64,000 nt of DNA from JADMIH01 sp036399775 (GTDB lineage Bacteria > Chloroflexota > Chloroflexia > QHBQ01 > JADMIH01). Numbering within the stretch: the first letter of the stretch is position 1; each line of letters begins with the position of its first letter. A model generated the notes under the pieces. The model was not told the origin of the DNA. It searched no databases and saw only the letters and a list, made by a program, of their open reading frames with translations. The stretch spans positions 26,365 through 90,364 of the forward strand of contig DASWMJ010000045.1 of NCBI GenBank assembly GCA_036399775.1, read 5' to 3'. This document shows positions 1 through 8,855 of this stretch, in pieces. The position numbers were made by a program, and so were the translations under genes.

Positions 1-204
1 AGTGGGCAAGACTGGTGGAACACTATTTGCACGTTATTCCGTTTCACTGCTTGAGCAGTTACAAGGACCACTACCTTCCACTGGTGCAAAGCCAACATTT
101 GAGCGCGAACTCGTGGCCCGAAACCGCAACACCGTAAATTTGTCGCAGGTGTCGCATCGGGATTACTGGCCCGCTTGCTGCCGGGTAGAGAAGGAGAAGC
201 AGGT

Positions 205-3021
205 ATGTTTCACTTTAAGTCGTACCGCCTTTGGTTAGTGATTCTTTTAGGGCTGTCCGCACTGGCTGTTGTCCTTGCCGGCAAAAACACGCCGTTGGAG
301 GCCGCAAAATTAGCAGCCTCCCCGGCGAACGCGATGGACTCCCAGCGGGGAGCATCGGGCAAGCCCGTGGCAGGCCCTTCTGCCAGGTTAGGTGTGGTTG
401 ACCTGCGCGCCTTGCCTCCACCTGCGCCGGTCCAGGGGAAGCCGAAGCCTTTGCCCTTCCGTCTGCCGCACGGCCCGAATGCCCTGCCTCCGCCGCAGGC
501 CGGGGCCGGTAACCCGGCTTCCGATACCAATCTCCTCCGCTCATTGGACCTGCGCGTCGCTGTCACCAACCCTCCAAGCATCACGACCAGCTTTCGCGGT
601 ATTTCGTTTACCGAGTCCGGCTGTGGCTGTCTTCCTCCCGATGGCGATATGGCCGTCGGCCCTAATCACATCATCCTCGGCGTAAATACCGCTTTTCGGG
701 TGTTCAACAAGACCGGAACCCCACTGACTGCTGTGGTGGATTTCGATGCCTTCTTCGGTAGCTGTGGGGCAGCCGGGCTGGGAAGCTCCGACCCGATTAC
801 CGTTTACGATCCTGCGGCCAACCGCTTCACGGTGGGCATCCTGCGGTATGATAGCACCACCGACAAATCATTCGTCAGCCTGGCCGTATCTACCTCACCC
901 GACCCTACTACCACCTGGAATAAATACTGCTTCGAGCAGCCCTATATGGGCGTGGACGCTCTCTATGACTTTCCGCATATAGGGGTCGGACCGGACGCCC
1001 TTTTCACGACCGGCAATCTCTATCTGGTGGCTAACCCCGTGAACAACGTGTCGGCGCGGGTGAATGCCTTTGACAAGGCAGCGATGTACTCCGGTGCCAT
1101 CACCGCTACGCAGGTCTATAGCGACGTGCAGTTCAATTCGGACATGAGTCCCGCCGATACTATCCGCCCGGCGCTCTTCAACGTCGGCTTGCCCCCAGGC
1201 CCGACGTACTTTATCAACGTAGGTTCGTCCCAGGTGCCGGGGGGTGCGCCCAGCCGCCGGGCAACTCTATGGCGATGGACCGATCCCTTCGGGGCGAACA
1301 ACTTCGTACAGGCAGGCGGCCAGGACCTCGACCCCTACCTGCAAGCGGTGCCGATGATACAGCCTCCACCCGGACCACCGATGCCGCCGGAGGGCTTTAT
1401 TGACGTTCGCCTGCTTGGGGCCACATGGGCAAATAACACTATCTACGGTACGCACACCATCGGCTGCGCGATAGAGGGCACCACAACTGACTGCGTTCAA
1501 TGGTTCCAGTTAGGCAATATCAACGCCGCGCCAACCCTGATCCAACAGGGTATCGTCAGCGGCACAGCTACCGAGTCGCGTGCTTACCCAAACATAGGGG
1601 TGGACGCAAATGGCAACGTGCGACTCGCATACGCCTTCTCCTCCAACACTGACTTTCTAGGCCTTCGCCACACGGGTAGGCTCGCGAGCGACCCCCTGGG
1701 CACGATGGGTGCAGAGGGCACTATCAAGGCGGGCGAGCAGGCGGAGATACTGGATGACGCGCTGCGCTGGGGCGATTACTCAGGCGAAGTGACCGACCCG
1801 GACGGGGTAAGAATATGGCATTTTGAGGAGTATAGCCAGGCCGGGCAGACCTGGGGCACCTGGGCAAGCGCGGCGCAGTTTCCGCCGCAAGGAACACCCT
1901 TACCTACCGCCACCGGCACAGCACCAACAGCCACCCGTACTGTCACGGCAACGGCTACCCTGACGGCAACCGCGCCTGTGGCTTCCGCGACTACGACAGT
2001 TGCGCCCACGATAACGAACACGGTTACATTACCCACCTCTACTTCCGTCTCTAGCGTTACACCGGTGCAGCCTACCCCGACGCCGGTGAGTCCTACTGTG
2101 ACAATCGTGCCGCCCACGGTGACGCGCACTGCTACGTCTATATTGCCTACCGCCACACTGTCCGTAGGACCATCAACGGCCACACGAACAGCAACGGCAG
2201 CAGCCAGCGTGACATCGCTAGCCACGCAGACACCGGAGGCTACTGCTACTGTCGTGCCGGCGACGGCAACGGGCACAGAAACGTCCGTTCCGCCTACTGT
2301 GATACAGACAGCAACGGTAGTAGCGCCTACTGTTACGTCACAACCCACGCAGGTGGCTACGAATGTGGCTACAACTACCGCCACGGTATGCCCTGTGCAG
2401 TTTACAGACGTGCCCTCTACAAACACGTTCTACCCGCAGATACGTTGCCTTGCCTGTAGAGGTATCATGGGTGGCTACTCCGACAACACCTTCCGCCCTA
2501 ACAACGATATCACGAGGGGGCAGCTTTCCAAAATTGTGGCTAACTCCGCGGGCTTCCTGGAGAGCGTGAGCGGCCAGACCTTCGAGGACGTACCACCCAG
2601 CAGCACCTTCCACCTGTACGTAGAAAGGATGGCATCGAGGGAGATCATCGGAGGCTATCCATGTAACAGTGTGCCTGGTGAGCCATGCGGCACCACCAAC
2701 CGGCCATACTTCAGGCCAAATGCCGCCGCCACGAGGGGGCAAATATCGAAGATAGTCTCCGAGGCAGCAGGGTATCACGACATACCGGAAGGACAAACAT
2801 ACCAGGATGTGCCCGCTTCCAATACCTTCTACGTGTGGATAGAGAGGCTGACGACGAGGGGCATTATGAGCGGCTACCCATGCGGGACGGTGCCGAGTGA
2901 GCCATGCGGCATGAGCGGCAAGCCTTACTTCCGCCCCAACAACAACGCCACGAGGGGGCAGACCTCCAAGATCGTGGCTAACACCTTCTTCCCAAACTGC
3001 CAGACACGGAGCAGTCCGTAA
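205..3021 (+). CDS. Secreted protein with three C-terminal S-layer homology domains
   Basis: 938 aa. I chose the ATG at 205 because AAGGAG lies 8 nt upstream (191-196) and a signal peptide follows at once (charged FKSYR, then a hydrophobic run to about residue 25). Residues about 30-555 form an unassigned beta-rich exported domain. A Thr/Pro/Ala-rich linker spans about 558-728. Three S-layer homology repeats follow (about 732-790, 791-860, 865-935), each with F(T/E)DVP, a GIMGGY or IIGGYP core and FRPN...TRGQ..KIV. SLH domains in known families bind secondary cell-wall polymer, so the protein is probably held at the cell surface. The function of the N-terminal domain is not recognised. The gene stands alone and ends 24 bp before a large hairpin. 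Confidence 0.85.
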   Translation: MFHFKSYRLWLVILLGLSALAVVLAGKNTPLEAAKLAASPANAMDSQRGASGKPVAGPSARLGVVDLRALPPPAPVQGKPKPLPFRLPHGPNALPPPQAGAGNPASDTNLLRSLDLRVAVTNPPSITTSFRGISFTESGCGCLPPDGDMAVGPNHIILGVNTAFRVFNKTGTPLTAVVDFDAFFGSCGAAGLGSSDPITVYDPAANRFTVGILRYDSTTDKSFVSLAVSTSPDPTTTWNKYCFEQPYMGVDALYDFPHIGVGPDALFTTGNLYLVANPVNNVSARVNAFDKAAMYSGAITATQVYSDVQFNSDMSPADTIRPALFNVGLPPGPTYFINVGSSQVPGGAPSRRATLWRWTDPFGANNFVQAGGQDLDPYLQAVPMIQPPPGPPMPPEGFIDVRLLGATWANNTIYGTHTIGCAIEGTTTDCVQWFQLGNINAAPTLIQQGIVSGTATESRAYPNIGVDANGNVRLAYAFSSNTDFLGLRHTGRLASDPLGTMGAEGTIKAGEQAEILDDALRWGDYSGEVTDPDGVRIWHFEEYSQAGQTWGTWASAAQFPPQGTPLPTATGTAPTATRTVTATATLTATAPVASATTTVAPTITNTVTLPTSTSVSSVTPVQPTPTPVSPTVTIVPPTVTRTATSILPTATLSVGPSTATRTATAAASVTSLATQTPEATATVVPATATGTETSVPPTVIQTATVVAPTVTSQPTQVATNVATTTATVCPVQFTDVPSTNTFYPQIRCLACRGIMGGYSDNTFRPNNDITRGQLSKIVANSAGFLESVSGQTFEDVPPSSTFHLYVERMASREIIGGYPCNSVPGEPCGTTNRPYFRPNAAATRGQISKIVSEAAGYHDIPEGQTYQDVPASNTFYVWIERLTTRGIMSGYPCGTVPSEPCGMSGKPYFRPNNNATRGQTSKIVANTFFPNCQTRSSP

Positions 3022-3045
3022 GCGGCGAGCGTCCTGTCTCTCTAG

Positions 3046-3116
3046 TTCAAACAAATGAGAAAAGCACAAAATGGGCGGCGCAGCCGCCCATTTTGTGCTT
3101 TTCTCATTTGTTTGAA
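3046..3116. terminator. Giant perfect hairpin, GCA-triloop family, copy 1
   Basis: Two perfectly complementary 34-nt arms (3046-3079 and 3083-3116) around a 3-nt loop GCA. The inner 7 bp are GGGCGGC/GCCGCCC, the outer part is A-rich on the left and T-rich on the right, and the ends are TTCAA/TTGAA. It starts 24 bp after the stop of the S-layer protein, so an intrinsic and possibly bidirectional terminator is the likely role. The stem is far longer than ordinary terminators. Copies with the same core and loop lie at 48324-48380 and 55754-55824. Confidence 0.75.
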
Positions 3117-3203
3117 AGTCTCTCCCCGCACGCGGGGAGGTGAGTGCGAGTTCTTGTGTGCATGAGGCAGGCACGAACATAAAATTCGGGATGTCCATGT
3201 TTG
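3117..3203 (+). repeat. Right half of a dispersed inverted-repeat element
   Basis: This follows the hairpin directly. Positions 3150-3195 are identical to 55868-55913 in the full element at 55698-55921. Position 3122-3139 is a perfect small hairpin (CTCCCCGC/GCGGGGAG). The right end resembles the element's 22-bp terminal inverted repeat with a small deletion. No left inverted end is visible before the hairpin, so this copy is truncated on the left or consists only of the hairpin plus right arm. Confidence 0.7.
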
Positions 3204-3223
3204 CATAGTTGGCGACCAAATAC

Positions 3224-3251
3224 TTCATCAGCAGAAAATATGTGCTATAAT
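3224..3251 (+). promoter_or_regulatory. Candidate extended -10 promoter
   Basis: TATAAT at 3246-3251 preceded by TGC, giving the extended form TGnTATAAT, with a weak TTCATC 16 bp upstream. It lies 34 bp before the start of the glycosylase gene. The same TGnTATAAT form recurs upstream of several genes in this window. Confidence 0.5.
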
Positions 3252-3284
3252 AACGCATAAATCCATGTGAGAGGCACTTCAGGC

Positions 3285-4526
3285 ATGCGTACTGTGGGCA
3301 TTACTGCGGCGCGGCGATTGGCGATTACCGAGCAGAGGTTGAGCGGGCCTGCGCCTCCCGCCACCAGGGAAGGCATCATGGAGACGGTACGCAGTATCGG
3401 CTGTCTCCAATTGGACCCTATCAGCACGGTAGCACGCAACCACCTGCTTGTCCTCTGGAGCCGCCTCGGCAACTACCCCGTGGAGGAACTCGATGCGCTC
3501 CTGTGGGAAGAACATAAGCTGTTTGAGTACTGGGCGCATGCCGCCTCTATCGTGCTTACCGAGGAGTATCCGATACAGATGAGGCGTATGCGATGGCATC
3601 ATACGGACCAGGCAGGCTGGGAGCGGCGCGAAAAAGAGTGGCTTGAGAAGAACAACGGCTTCCGAGAGTATGTGCTTGGGGAAATACGCGAGCGAGGTCC
3701 CATGCAGTCTAAAGATTTCGCCGACACGGCATCCTCAAGCTGGACATCTACCAACTGGTCGGATGACCGTAATATCACAAGCATGCTGGACCACCTGTGG
3801 ATGCGCGGCGAAGTGATGGTTGCCGGGCGCAAGAATGGGCAACGATTATGGGACCTGGCCGAGCGGGTCCTGCCCGATTGGACCCCACGCGAAGAGCTTT
3901 CGGACCGGAAATGTACCTGTATCGCCGCGCAAAAGTCCCTCCGTATGCTGGGTGTGGCTACAGACAAACAGATAAAGAACAACTACACGCGCTACCGATA
4001 CCCTTATTTATCCCAGGTTCTGAAGGGGTTGGAGCGAGAGGGTGTTATCCAACGGGTGGCGGTGGGTGATGATGGGAATATCTTACCGGGCACCTGGTAC
4101 ATCCACCGCGACGATCTGCCCGTACTGGAAGGCATCGAGGCGGGCGATTGGCAGCCCCGTACAACCCTTCTCTCGCCCTTCGACAACCTGATAGCATACC
4201 GGGAGCGCACCGAGTCGCTGTTCGATTACAGGTTCCGCGTCGAAATCTACGTTCCCAAGCACCTGCGCGAGTATGGCTACTATGTGCTGTCCATCCTGCA
4301 CGGTGACCGCATTATAGGACGCATTGACCCTGTTATGGACCGCAAAGCCAGTCGCCTGACTATCAACGCCGTGCACGCGGAACCCCACGCGCCCATGACC
4401 ACCGAGGCAGCACAATCCATCGCCACCTCTATAGTTGACCTTGCTACTTTCCTGGGTGCCAAAAGCATAGCTTATGGTGAGCGAGTGCCTGCGGAGTGGC
4501 GGCCAGCGTTGATAAAGCATGCCTGA
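3285..4526 (+). CDS. AlkX/AlkZ-like winged-helix DNA glycosylase (HTH_42 family)
   Basis: 413 aa from the ATG at 3285, with GAGAGG about 10 nt upstream; a GTG at 3267 in the same frame is the alternative. The protein has the hallmarks of the YcaQ/AlkZ family: RR.AI..Q.L near the N-terminus, then SIGCLQLDPIS (42-44 = Q-L-D), LW.EHKL.EYWAH, and a C-terminal LLSPFDNLI...R. Family members unhook DNA interstrand crosslinks and excise bulky alkylated bases. The Q-x-D catalytic pattern matches the broad-housekeeping type more than the antibiotic self-resistance type with Q-x-Q. It appears monocistronic behind its own promoter. The family assignment is firm; the substrate is inference. Confidence 0.82.
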   Translation: MRTVGITAARRLAITEQRLSGPAPPATREGIMETVRSIGCLQLDPISTVARNHLLVLWSRLGNYPVEELDALLWEEHKLFEYWAHAASIVLTEEYPIQMRRMRWHHTDQAGWERREKEWLEKNNGFREYVLGEIRERGPMQSKDFADTASSSWTSTNWSDDRNITSMLDHLWMRGEVMVAGRKNGQRLWDLAERVLPDWTPREELSDRKCTCIAAQKSLRMLGVATDKQIKNNYTRYRYPYLSQVLKGLEREGVIQRVAVGDDGNILPGTWYIHRDDLPVLEGIEAGDWQPRTTLLSPFDNLIAYRERTESLFDYRFRVEIYVPKHLREYGYYVLSILHGDRIIGRIDPVMDRKASRLTINAVHAEPHAPMTTEAAQSIATSIVDLATFLGAKSIAYGERVPAEWRPALIKHA

Positions 4527-4807
4527 TATAGACTTCACATGAGCCAACGCGTGTCGGCAGGTACACACCAGGGTGGCGGGTGATCCGGCGTTGTGCGACA
4601 ACGCCGCTCAAGCGGCAGTCCTTACCAAGAACAACCTTCCAGTCAACCTGAAAGAAATCTCCCCGGCTGATGTTTATGCGTTCAGACCCCGGCGCTTGCT
4701 CAAGCCGCCTTGAAGCTTCGGACACGTAACTCTGGTTTATGTCGATGTCCTTCCTTAGATAACCGTTGGTGCGGTGCTTGAAGTTTGGGTAGCGGTATAT
4801 AGAGGTA
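4527..4807. other. Gene-free stretch, possible decayed coding remnant
   Basis: No gene can be supported here. A short open frame on the plus strand (GTG 4573 to TGA 4713, 46 codons) has a protein-like composition (DNAAQAAVLTKNNLPV) but no start signal and no recognised relative. It may be the tail of a lost gene. Confidence 0.3.
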
Positions 4808-4813
4808 TATAAT
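4808..4813 (+). promoter_or_regulatory. TATAAT box just before the LuxR gene
   Basis: TATAAT ends 7 nt before the ATG at 4821, and no Shine-Dalgarno is visible. If used, the transcript would be nearly leaderless. The only -35-like sequence (TTGAAG, 4778-4783) is 24 bp away, so the call is tentative. Confidence 0.35.
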
Positions 4814-4820
4814 TTGATTC

Positions 4821-7571
4821 ATGGCTACCCCAATCCTGGCCACTAAAATCTATATTCCCCCACCTCCTCCCAGGGTAGTCGTTCGCCGCCGGCTGATCGA
4901 GCGGCTTGACGAGGGTCAGCGGCGCAAGCTGACCCTGATCTCTGCGCCCGCAGGCTTCGGAAAAAGCACGTTGGTAAGCGAGTGGTCGGCAACCGGGCAC
5001 AAGAAGGTAGCATGGTTGTCGCTGGACGAAGGGGATAGCGACCCGGCCCGCTTTCTGATCTACCTTATCACTGCACTACAAACGGTTGCCCCGCACATCG
5101 GGCAAGCTACGCTGGGTGTGCTCCAATCTACCGGTTCGCCTCAGCCGCCCGCGATGGAACCGATTCTGACTGCTCTGCTCAACGAGATCAGCAGCGCGCC
5201 GGACAAGCTTGTCCTCGTCCTCGACGACTACCACGTTATTGATGCCAGGGCGATTGATGATGCCCTCACCTTCCTATTAGAGCACCTTCCGTCCCAGATG
5301 CACCTGGTCATGACCACCCGCGAAGACCCACAGCTCCCCCTGGCACGGCTGCGTGCCCGCGACCAGCTGACCGAGCTGCGCGCCGCCGACCTGCGCTTTA
5401 CTCTGGGCGAAGCGGCCACTTTCCTCAACCAGGTAATGGGCCTGGACCTCTCGGTAGAAGACATTGACGCGCTCGAAACCCGCACCGAAGGCTGGATTGC
5501 CGGCCTGCAGCTAGCAGCCCTATCAATGCAGGGACATAAGGATGTTCACGGGTTCGTTCGCGCCTTCGCCGGTGACCACCGCTACATAGTGGACTATCTG
5601 GTCGAGGAGGTCCTACAGCGTCAGCCCGAAAGCACACGCCGCTTCTTGCTCCAGACATCCATCCTCGACCGGCTGTGCGGCCCGCTGTGCGCTGCGGTCA
5701 CCGGGCAGGCGGAAGGAGGCAGCGCACGGCTGGAGGCGTTGGAGCGGGGCAATTTCTTTGTCGTTGCGCTGGATGACAGGCGGCACTGGTACCGCTATCA
5801 CCACCTTTTTGCCGAAGTGCTCCATGCCCATCTAGTGGCGGAGCAGCCCGATATGGTAGCCACGCTGCACCGGCGCGCAAGCCAGTGGTACGAGCAGCAT
5901 GACTCGGCCCCCGACGCCATGCCCCAGGCGATCCGCCACGCGCTGTCCGCTGAGGACTTTGAGCGTGCGGCGGACCTTGCGGAGCAGGCAGTACCTAATA
6001 TGCGCCGGAGTAGAGATGATGCTACCATGCTTGGCTGGCTCAAGGCGCTACCCGACGCGCTGCTCCACAACAGGCCCTCGCTGAGCGTTTGGTATGCCCA
6101 TACGTCACTGGCTGGCGGCGAGCTTGAGAGTGTTGAAGCCCGGCTGCGCGACGCCGAGCGCTGGCTCGACCCCTCGGCCGACAGGAGTGGGATGGTCATC
6201 TTGGACGAGGATGCATTTCGGCGGCTGCCCAGCGATATCGCCGTTGCTCGGGCCGGGTTGGCCCTGGTGTTGGGCGATGTGCCTGCCACGGTGAAGTACG
6301 CCCGGCAGGCACTCCAGTTCGTGTCCGAGGACGACGTGCTTGGGCATGGATCGGCAGCGGCGCTGCTCGGCCTCGCATCATGGGCGGGCGGGGACCTGGA
6401 GACGGCGCACCGCGCGTTTGCCGGGGGCATGGCGAGTTTGCAGAGGGCCGGGCACATCACCGACGTAATCAGCGGCACGATGGCCCTGGCTGATATTCGT
6501 ATCGCGCAAGGTCGTCTACATGAGGCCATGAGCACATATGAGAGAGCACTACAGCTTGCCAGGCAACAGATGGAGGAGGGCACGCCCGTTCTGCGCGGCA
6601 CGGCAGATCTGTACGTGGGCATGTGCGAGATCGAGCGCGAGCGTAACGACCTGGATGCCGCGGCGGGGCACCTGCTGAGGAGCAAAGAGCTGGGCGAGCA
6701 CAGCGGGTTCCCCCCTGGCCGGTATCGCTGGTGCATCGCCATGTCGCGGATACGGCAGGCCCAGGGGGATCGGGATGGCGCTCTCAACCTGCTGGACGAG
6801 GCAGAGCGCCTGTATGTGCGTGACTTCTTCCCAAATGTGCGTCCTGTTGCGGCTATGAAGGCACGACTGTGGGCCGCGCAAGGCAGGCCTGGCGAGGCTC
6901 TCGGCTGGGCGCGTGAGCAGGGCCTGTCCGTGGAGGACGAGCTGAGCTACCTGCGCGAGTTCGAGCACATTACCCTGGCCAGGGTGCTCCTGGCCCTTTA
7001 TAAGAGCGAGCGTACTGAGCGCTCTATTCTTGAGGCAATGGGGCTACTGGAGCGCCTGCTGAAAGCGGCGGAAGAAGGTGGGAGGGCGGGAAGCGCGATA
7101 GAAATCCTGATGCTGCAGGGGCTCGCCCGCCATGCGCAAGGCGACGTCCCTGCTGCTCTCGTGCCTCTGCAACGCGCCCTGGCGCTGGCCGAACCGGAGG
7201 GGTACGTTCGTATCTTCGTTGATGAAGGCACACCCATGCTGGCCTTGCTGGAGGAGGCTGCTAAAGCGGGGATAGCCGGGATTGCCCACGCCTATGCCCG
7301 TCGTCTACTGGCGGCCTTTGATGAGGCTGGGGAGACCGGGGAGGCTGTGGGCAGAACGCCTGCTAAGCAGGCTTTGGTCGAGCCGCTCAGCGTGCGCGAG
7401 CTTGAAGTGCTACGGCTGCTCAGAACCGAGTTGACCGGCCCCGAAATTGCCCACGAACTCACTGTGTCCCTGCACACCATGCGTACTCACACCAACAACA
7501 TTTACAACAAGCTCGGCGTAAACAACCGCCGCGCGGCCGTCCGCCGGGCCGAGGAGCTAGGTTTGCTGTAA
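4821..7571 (+). CDS. MalT-like ATP-dependent LuxR-family transcriptional regulator
   Basis: 916 aa, the normal size for the large ATP-dependent LuxR (MalT/LAL) class. Order of parts: N-terminal P-loop STAND-type NTPase with Walker A APAGFGKST (about 42-50) and Walker B LVLVLDDYH (about 130); winged-helix and superhelical TPR-rich middle (about 280-800); C-terminal LuxR helix-turn-helix (about 852-916) with LSVRELEVLRLL and LTVSLHTMRTHTNNIY. Members bind an inducer in the middle region, oligomerise with ATP and activate nearby genes. The membrane genes downstream at 8856-10944 are plausible targets. A rho-independent terminator follows. Inducer unknown. Confidence 0.92.
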   Translation: MATPILATKIYIPPPPPRVVVRRRLIERLDEGQRRKLTLISAPAGFGKSTLVSEWSATGHKKVAWLSLDEGDSDPARFLIYLITALQTVAPHIGQATLGVLQSTGSPQPPAMEPILTALLNEISSAPDKLVLVLDDYHVIDARAIDDALTFLLEHLPSQMHLVMTTREDPQLPLARLRARDQLTELRAADLRFTLGEAATFLNQVMGLDLSVEDIDALETRTEGWIAGLQLAALSMQGHKDVHGFVRAFAGDHRYIVDYLVEEVLQRQPESTRRFLLQTSILDRLCGPLCAAVTGQAEGGSARLEALERGNFFVVALDDRRHWYRYHHLFAEVLHAHLVAEQPDMVATLHRRASQWYEQHDSAPDAMPQAIRHALSAEDFERAADLAEQAVPNMRRSRDDATMLGWLKALPDALLHNRPSLSVWYAHTSLAGGELESVEARLRDAERWLDPSADRSGMVILDEDAFRRLPSDIAVARAGLALVLGDVPATVKYARQALQFVSEDDVLGHGSAAALLGLASWAGGDLETAHRAFAGGMASLQRAGHITDVISGTMALADIRIAQGRLHEAMSTYERALQLARQQMEEGTPVLRGTADLYVGMCEIERERNDLDAAAGHLLRSKELGEHSGFPPGRYRWCIAMSRIRQAQGDRDGALNLLDEAERLYVRDFFPNVRPVAAMKARLWAAQGRPGEALGWAREQGLSVEDELSYLREFEHITLARVLLALYKSERTERSILEAMGLLERLLKAAEEGGRAGSAIEILMLQGLARHAQGDVPAALVPLQRALALAEPEGYVRIFVDEGTPMLALLEEAAKAGIAGIAHAYARRLLAAFDEAGETGEAVGRTPAKQALVEPLSVRELEVLRLLRTELTGPEIAHELTVSLHTMRTHTNNIYNKLGVNNRRAAVRRAEELGLL

Positions 7572-7629
7572 GCGTTGCTATAGCGGGTGTGGTATCGAAC
7601 ACGCAACCACCGCACCCACTTTAGTGTAG

Positions 7630-7667
7630 GCCCTGGTAGGTTTGTCATACTACCTACGGGGCTTTTT
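7630..7667 (+). terminator. Intrinsic terminator of the LuxR gene
   Basis: GCCC and GTAGGT (7630-7641) pair with ACCTAC and GGGC (7652-7662) around a 10-nt loop and are followed by TTTTT (7663-7667). It is a classical short terminator, unlike the giant hairpins elsewhere in the window. Confidence 0.75.
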
Positions 7668-7781
7668 GTTGCCCTGGTGACAGCGTCGCTATGTTTAGGC
7701 CGAGTCGTCGAAAGCAATGCCGAAGATCCCGGCAGTAGGCGCGGTCTTAGGCGCGGTCCCTGGATTCGCTGCCGCTGCTGC

Positions 7782-8534
7782 TCAGACCGCTCGAACTTCG
7801 GCGAGCCGCTTGACTGAGTGCTCGTCGTCCCAGCAGACGGCGGCTTCCCATGCGGCCCACGCTTGCGCGGCGATGTCGTGCGCCTCGTCGTCGAGACCGG
7901 CAGCGTTGTGGGGCATCACCAGGTCGAGGTCGGGAACGTCGACGTGCGCCTCGTCCCAGTCGATCAGCGCGACCCGATCTGCGGTCATGCGGATGTTGCG
8001 CGGGTTGGGGTCGCCGTGGACGACGCAGGTCTGACGTCCGACGAGCCGCGCCCACGCTGCTCGGCATCGAGCAACGCCCTCAGGCGGCATCGCGCCGAGG
8101 TCGATCTTCGTCCCGGCCTCGGCGTGCAGGAGGTCGGTCGATGATCGCCAGCCCGGGCGCTGCGGCCACCCCGGCGTCAACCGATGCAGCCGGCGGAGCG
8201 TGTCGGCCACGCGACGCCAGTCGGCCACCGTCTCGGGCGGTCCGCCCTCGACGTAGGTCATCACCACCACACCGTCGGCGAACAGCCTGCCGTCCGTGGT
8301 CGGGATCGGCACCGGCACGGTCAGACCTTCACGGTGGAGGCGTGCGAGGAGCTCGGTCTCCCACGCGAGATCAGCGTCGCTCCTGACACCGAGACGACCG
8401 ACCGCGAGGTGCCCGTTGACGCGCACAGTCCACACGTCGTTGGCCACTCCGCCGGCGAGCGGTTCGATGCGAGCGACGTCTCCACCCCACTGCTCGAGTG
8501 CCTCCCATCCCACCGGCCACATCCTCCCCTTCAC
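7782..8534 (-). CDS. Aminoglycoside/choline-kinase-like phosphotransferase
   Basis: 250 aa from a GTG; an ATG four codons in (8522) is possible, but AAGGGGAGG sits too close to it. Kinase-fold features of the APH family are clear: the catalytic HGDPNPRN at 173-180 and the metal-binding IDWDEA at about 191-196, with an N-terminal lobe holding LAGGVANDVW. APH-family enzymes phosphorylate small hydroxylated substrates; the actual substrate cannot be read. By eye the gene is more GC-rich than its neighbours, with almost uniform G/C third positions, suggesting transfer from a high-GC (for example actinobacterial) source. It lies antisense between the LuxR gene and the membrane gene. Confidence 0.85.
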   Translation of the reverse strand: MKGRMWPVGWEALEQWGGDVARIEPLAGGVANDVWTVRVNGHLAVGRLGVRSDADLAWETELLARLHREGLTVPVPIPTTDGRLFADGVVVMTYVEGGPPETVADWRRVADTLRRLHRLTPGWPQRPGWRSSTDLLHAEAGTKIDLGAMPPEGVARCRAAWARLVGRQTCVVHGDPNPRNIRMTADRVALIDWDEAHVDVPDLDLVMPHNAAGLDDEAHDIAAQAWAAWEAAVCWDDEHSVKRLAEVRAV

Positions 8535-8855
8535 GCATCACGCATCGCAAGATCACGCCCTATCGACACAAACGAAATGCTTTCCATTCGTCGGCATATC
8601 GGCATAACTGTCATTGTCCCGCGAGTGCAGCCAATATGCTATTTTACCGTATTTGCCGGTAGATCTGCACTTCACAATGAGGTTAGCCCACGCCGGTTGC
8701 CTCATAACAGCACCCCGCCTGATAGATCAACACATCAATCAACACATGTGTTGATGCTGCCTCATTACATCGGCTTGTATGCTTTGTTGGAAGTCAAGAA
8801 CTCAGGCGATGAACGCCTTGACCCTTATCACTTTCAATCAAAAGGAGACAAGCAG
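8535..8855. other. Intergenic region with a palindrome
   Basis: The first bases hold two 7-nt direct repeats (CACGCAT, 8532-8545). The rest is AT-richer and contains a symmetrical operator-like site at 8738-8755. No gene is supported. The plus-strand frame remains open upstream of 8856 but is antisense to the phosphotransferase. Confidence 0.5.
8738..8755. promoter_or_regulatory. 18-bp perfect palindrome, candidate operator
   Basis: ATCAACACATGTGTTGAT is perfectly self-complementary. A further half-site, ATCAACACAT, lies just upstream at 8726-8735, giving two half-sites 12 bp apart. This arrangement is typical of a binding site for a dimeric helix-turn-helix regulator. It sits about 100 bp before the membrane protein gene. 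The regulator is not known. Confidence 0.45.

Noticed and set aside
2..238. Short plus-strand frame at the window start
   Set aside because: No recognisable protein and it overlaps the start of the well-supported S-layer gene; the first 200 bp hold nothing else I can support.
1776..2426. Long minus-strand frame opposite the Thr-rich linker
   Set aside because: Its Val/Ala/Thr-only protein is the mirror of the ACN-repeat codons of the linker; no ribosome-binding site.
2338..3258. 306-codon minus-strand frame over the SLH domains
   Set aside because: Antisense to a clear SLH-encoding gene and crosses the giant hairpin; no recognisable protein.
8184..8855. N-terminal extension of the 8856 membrane protein gene
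   Set aside because: The frame runs antisense through the phosphotransferase and changes abruptly at the real ribosome-binding site at 8841-8847.
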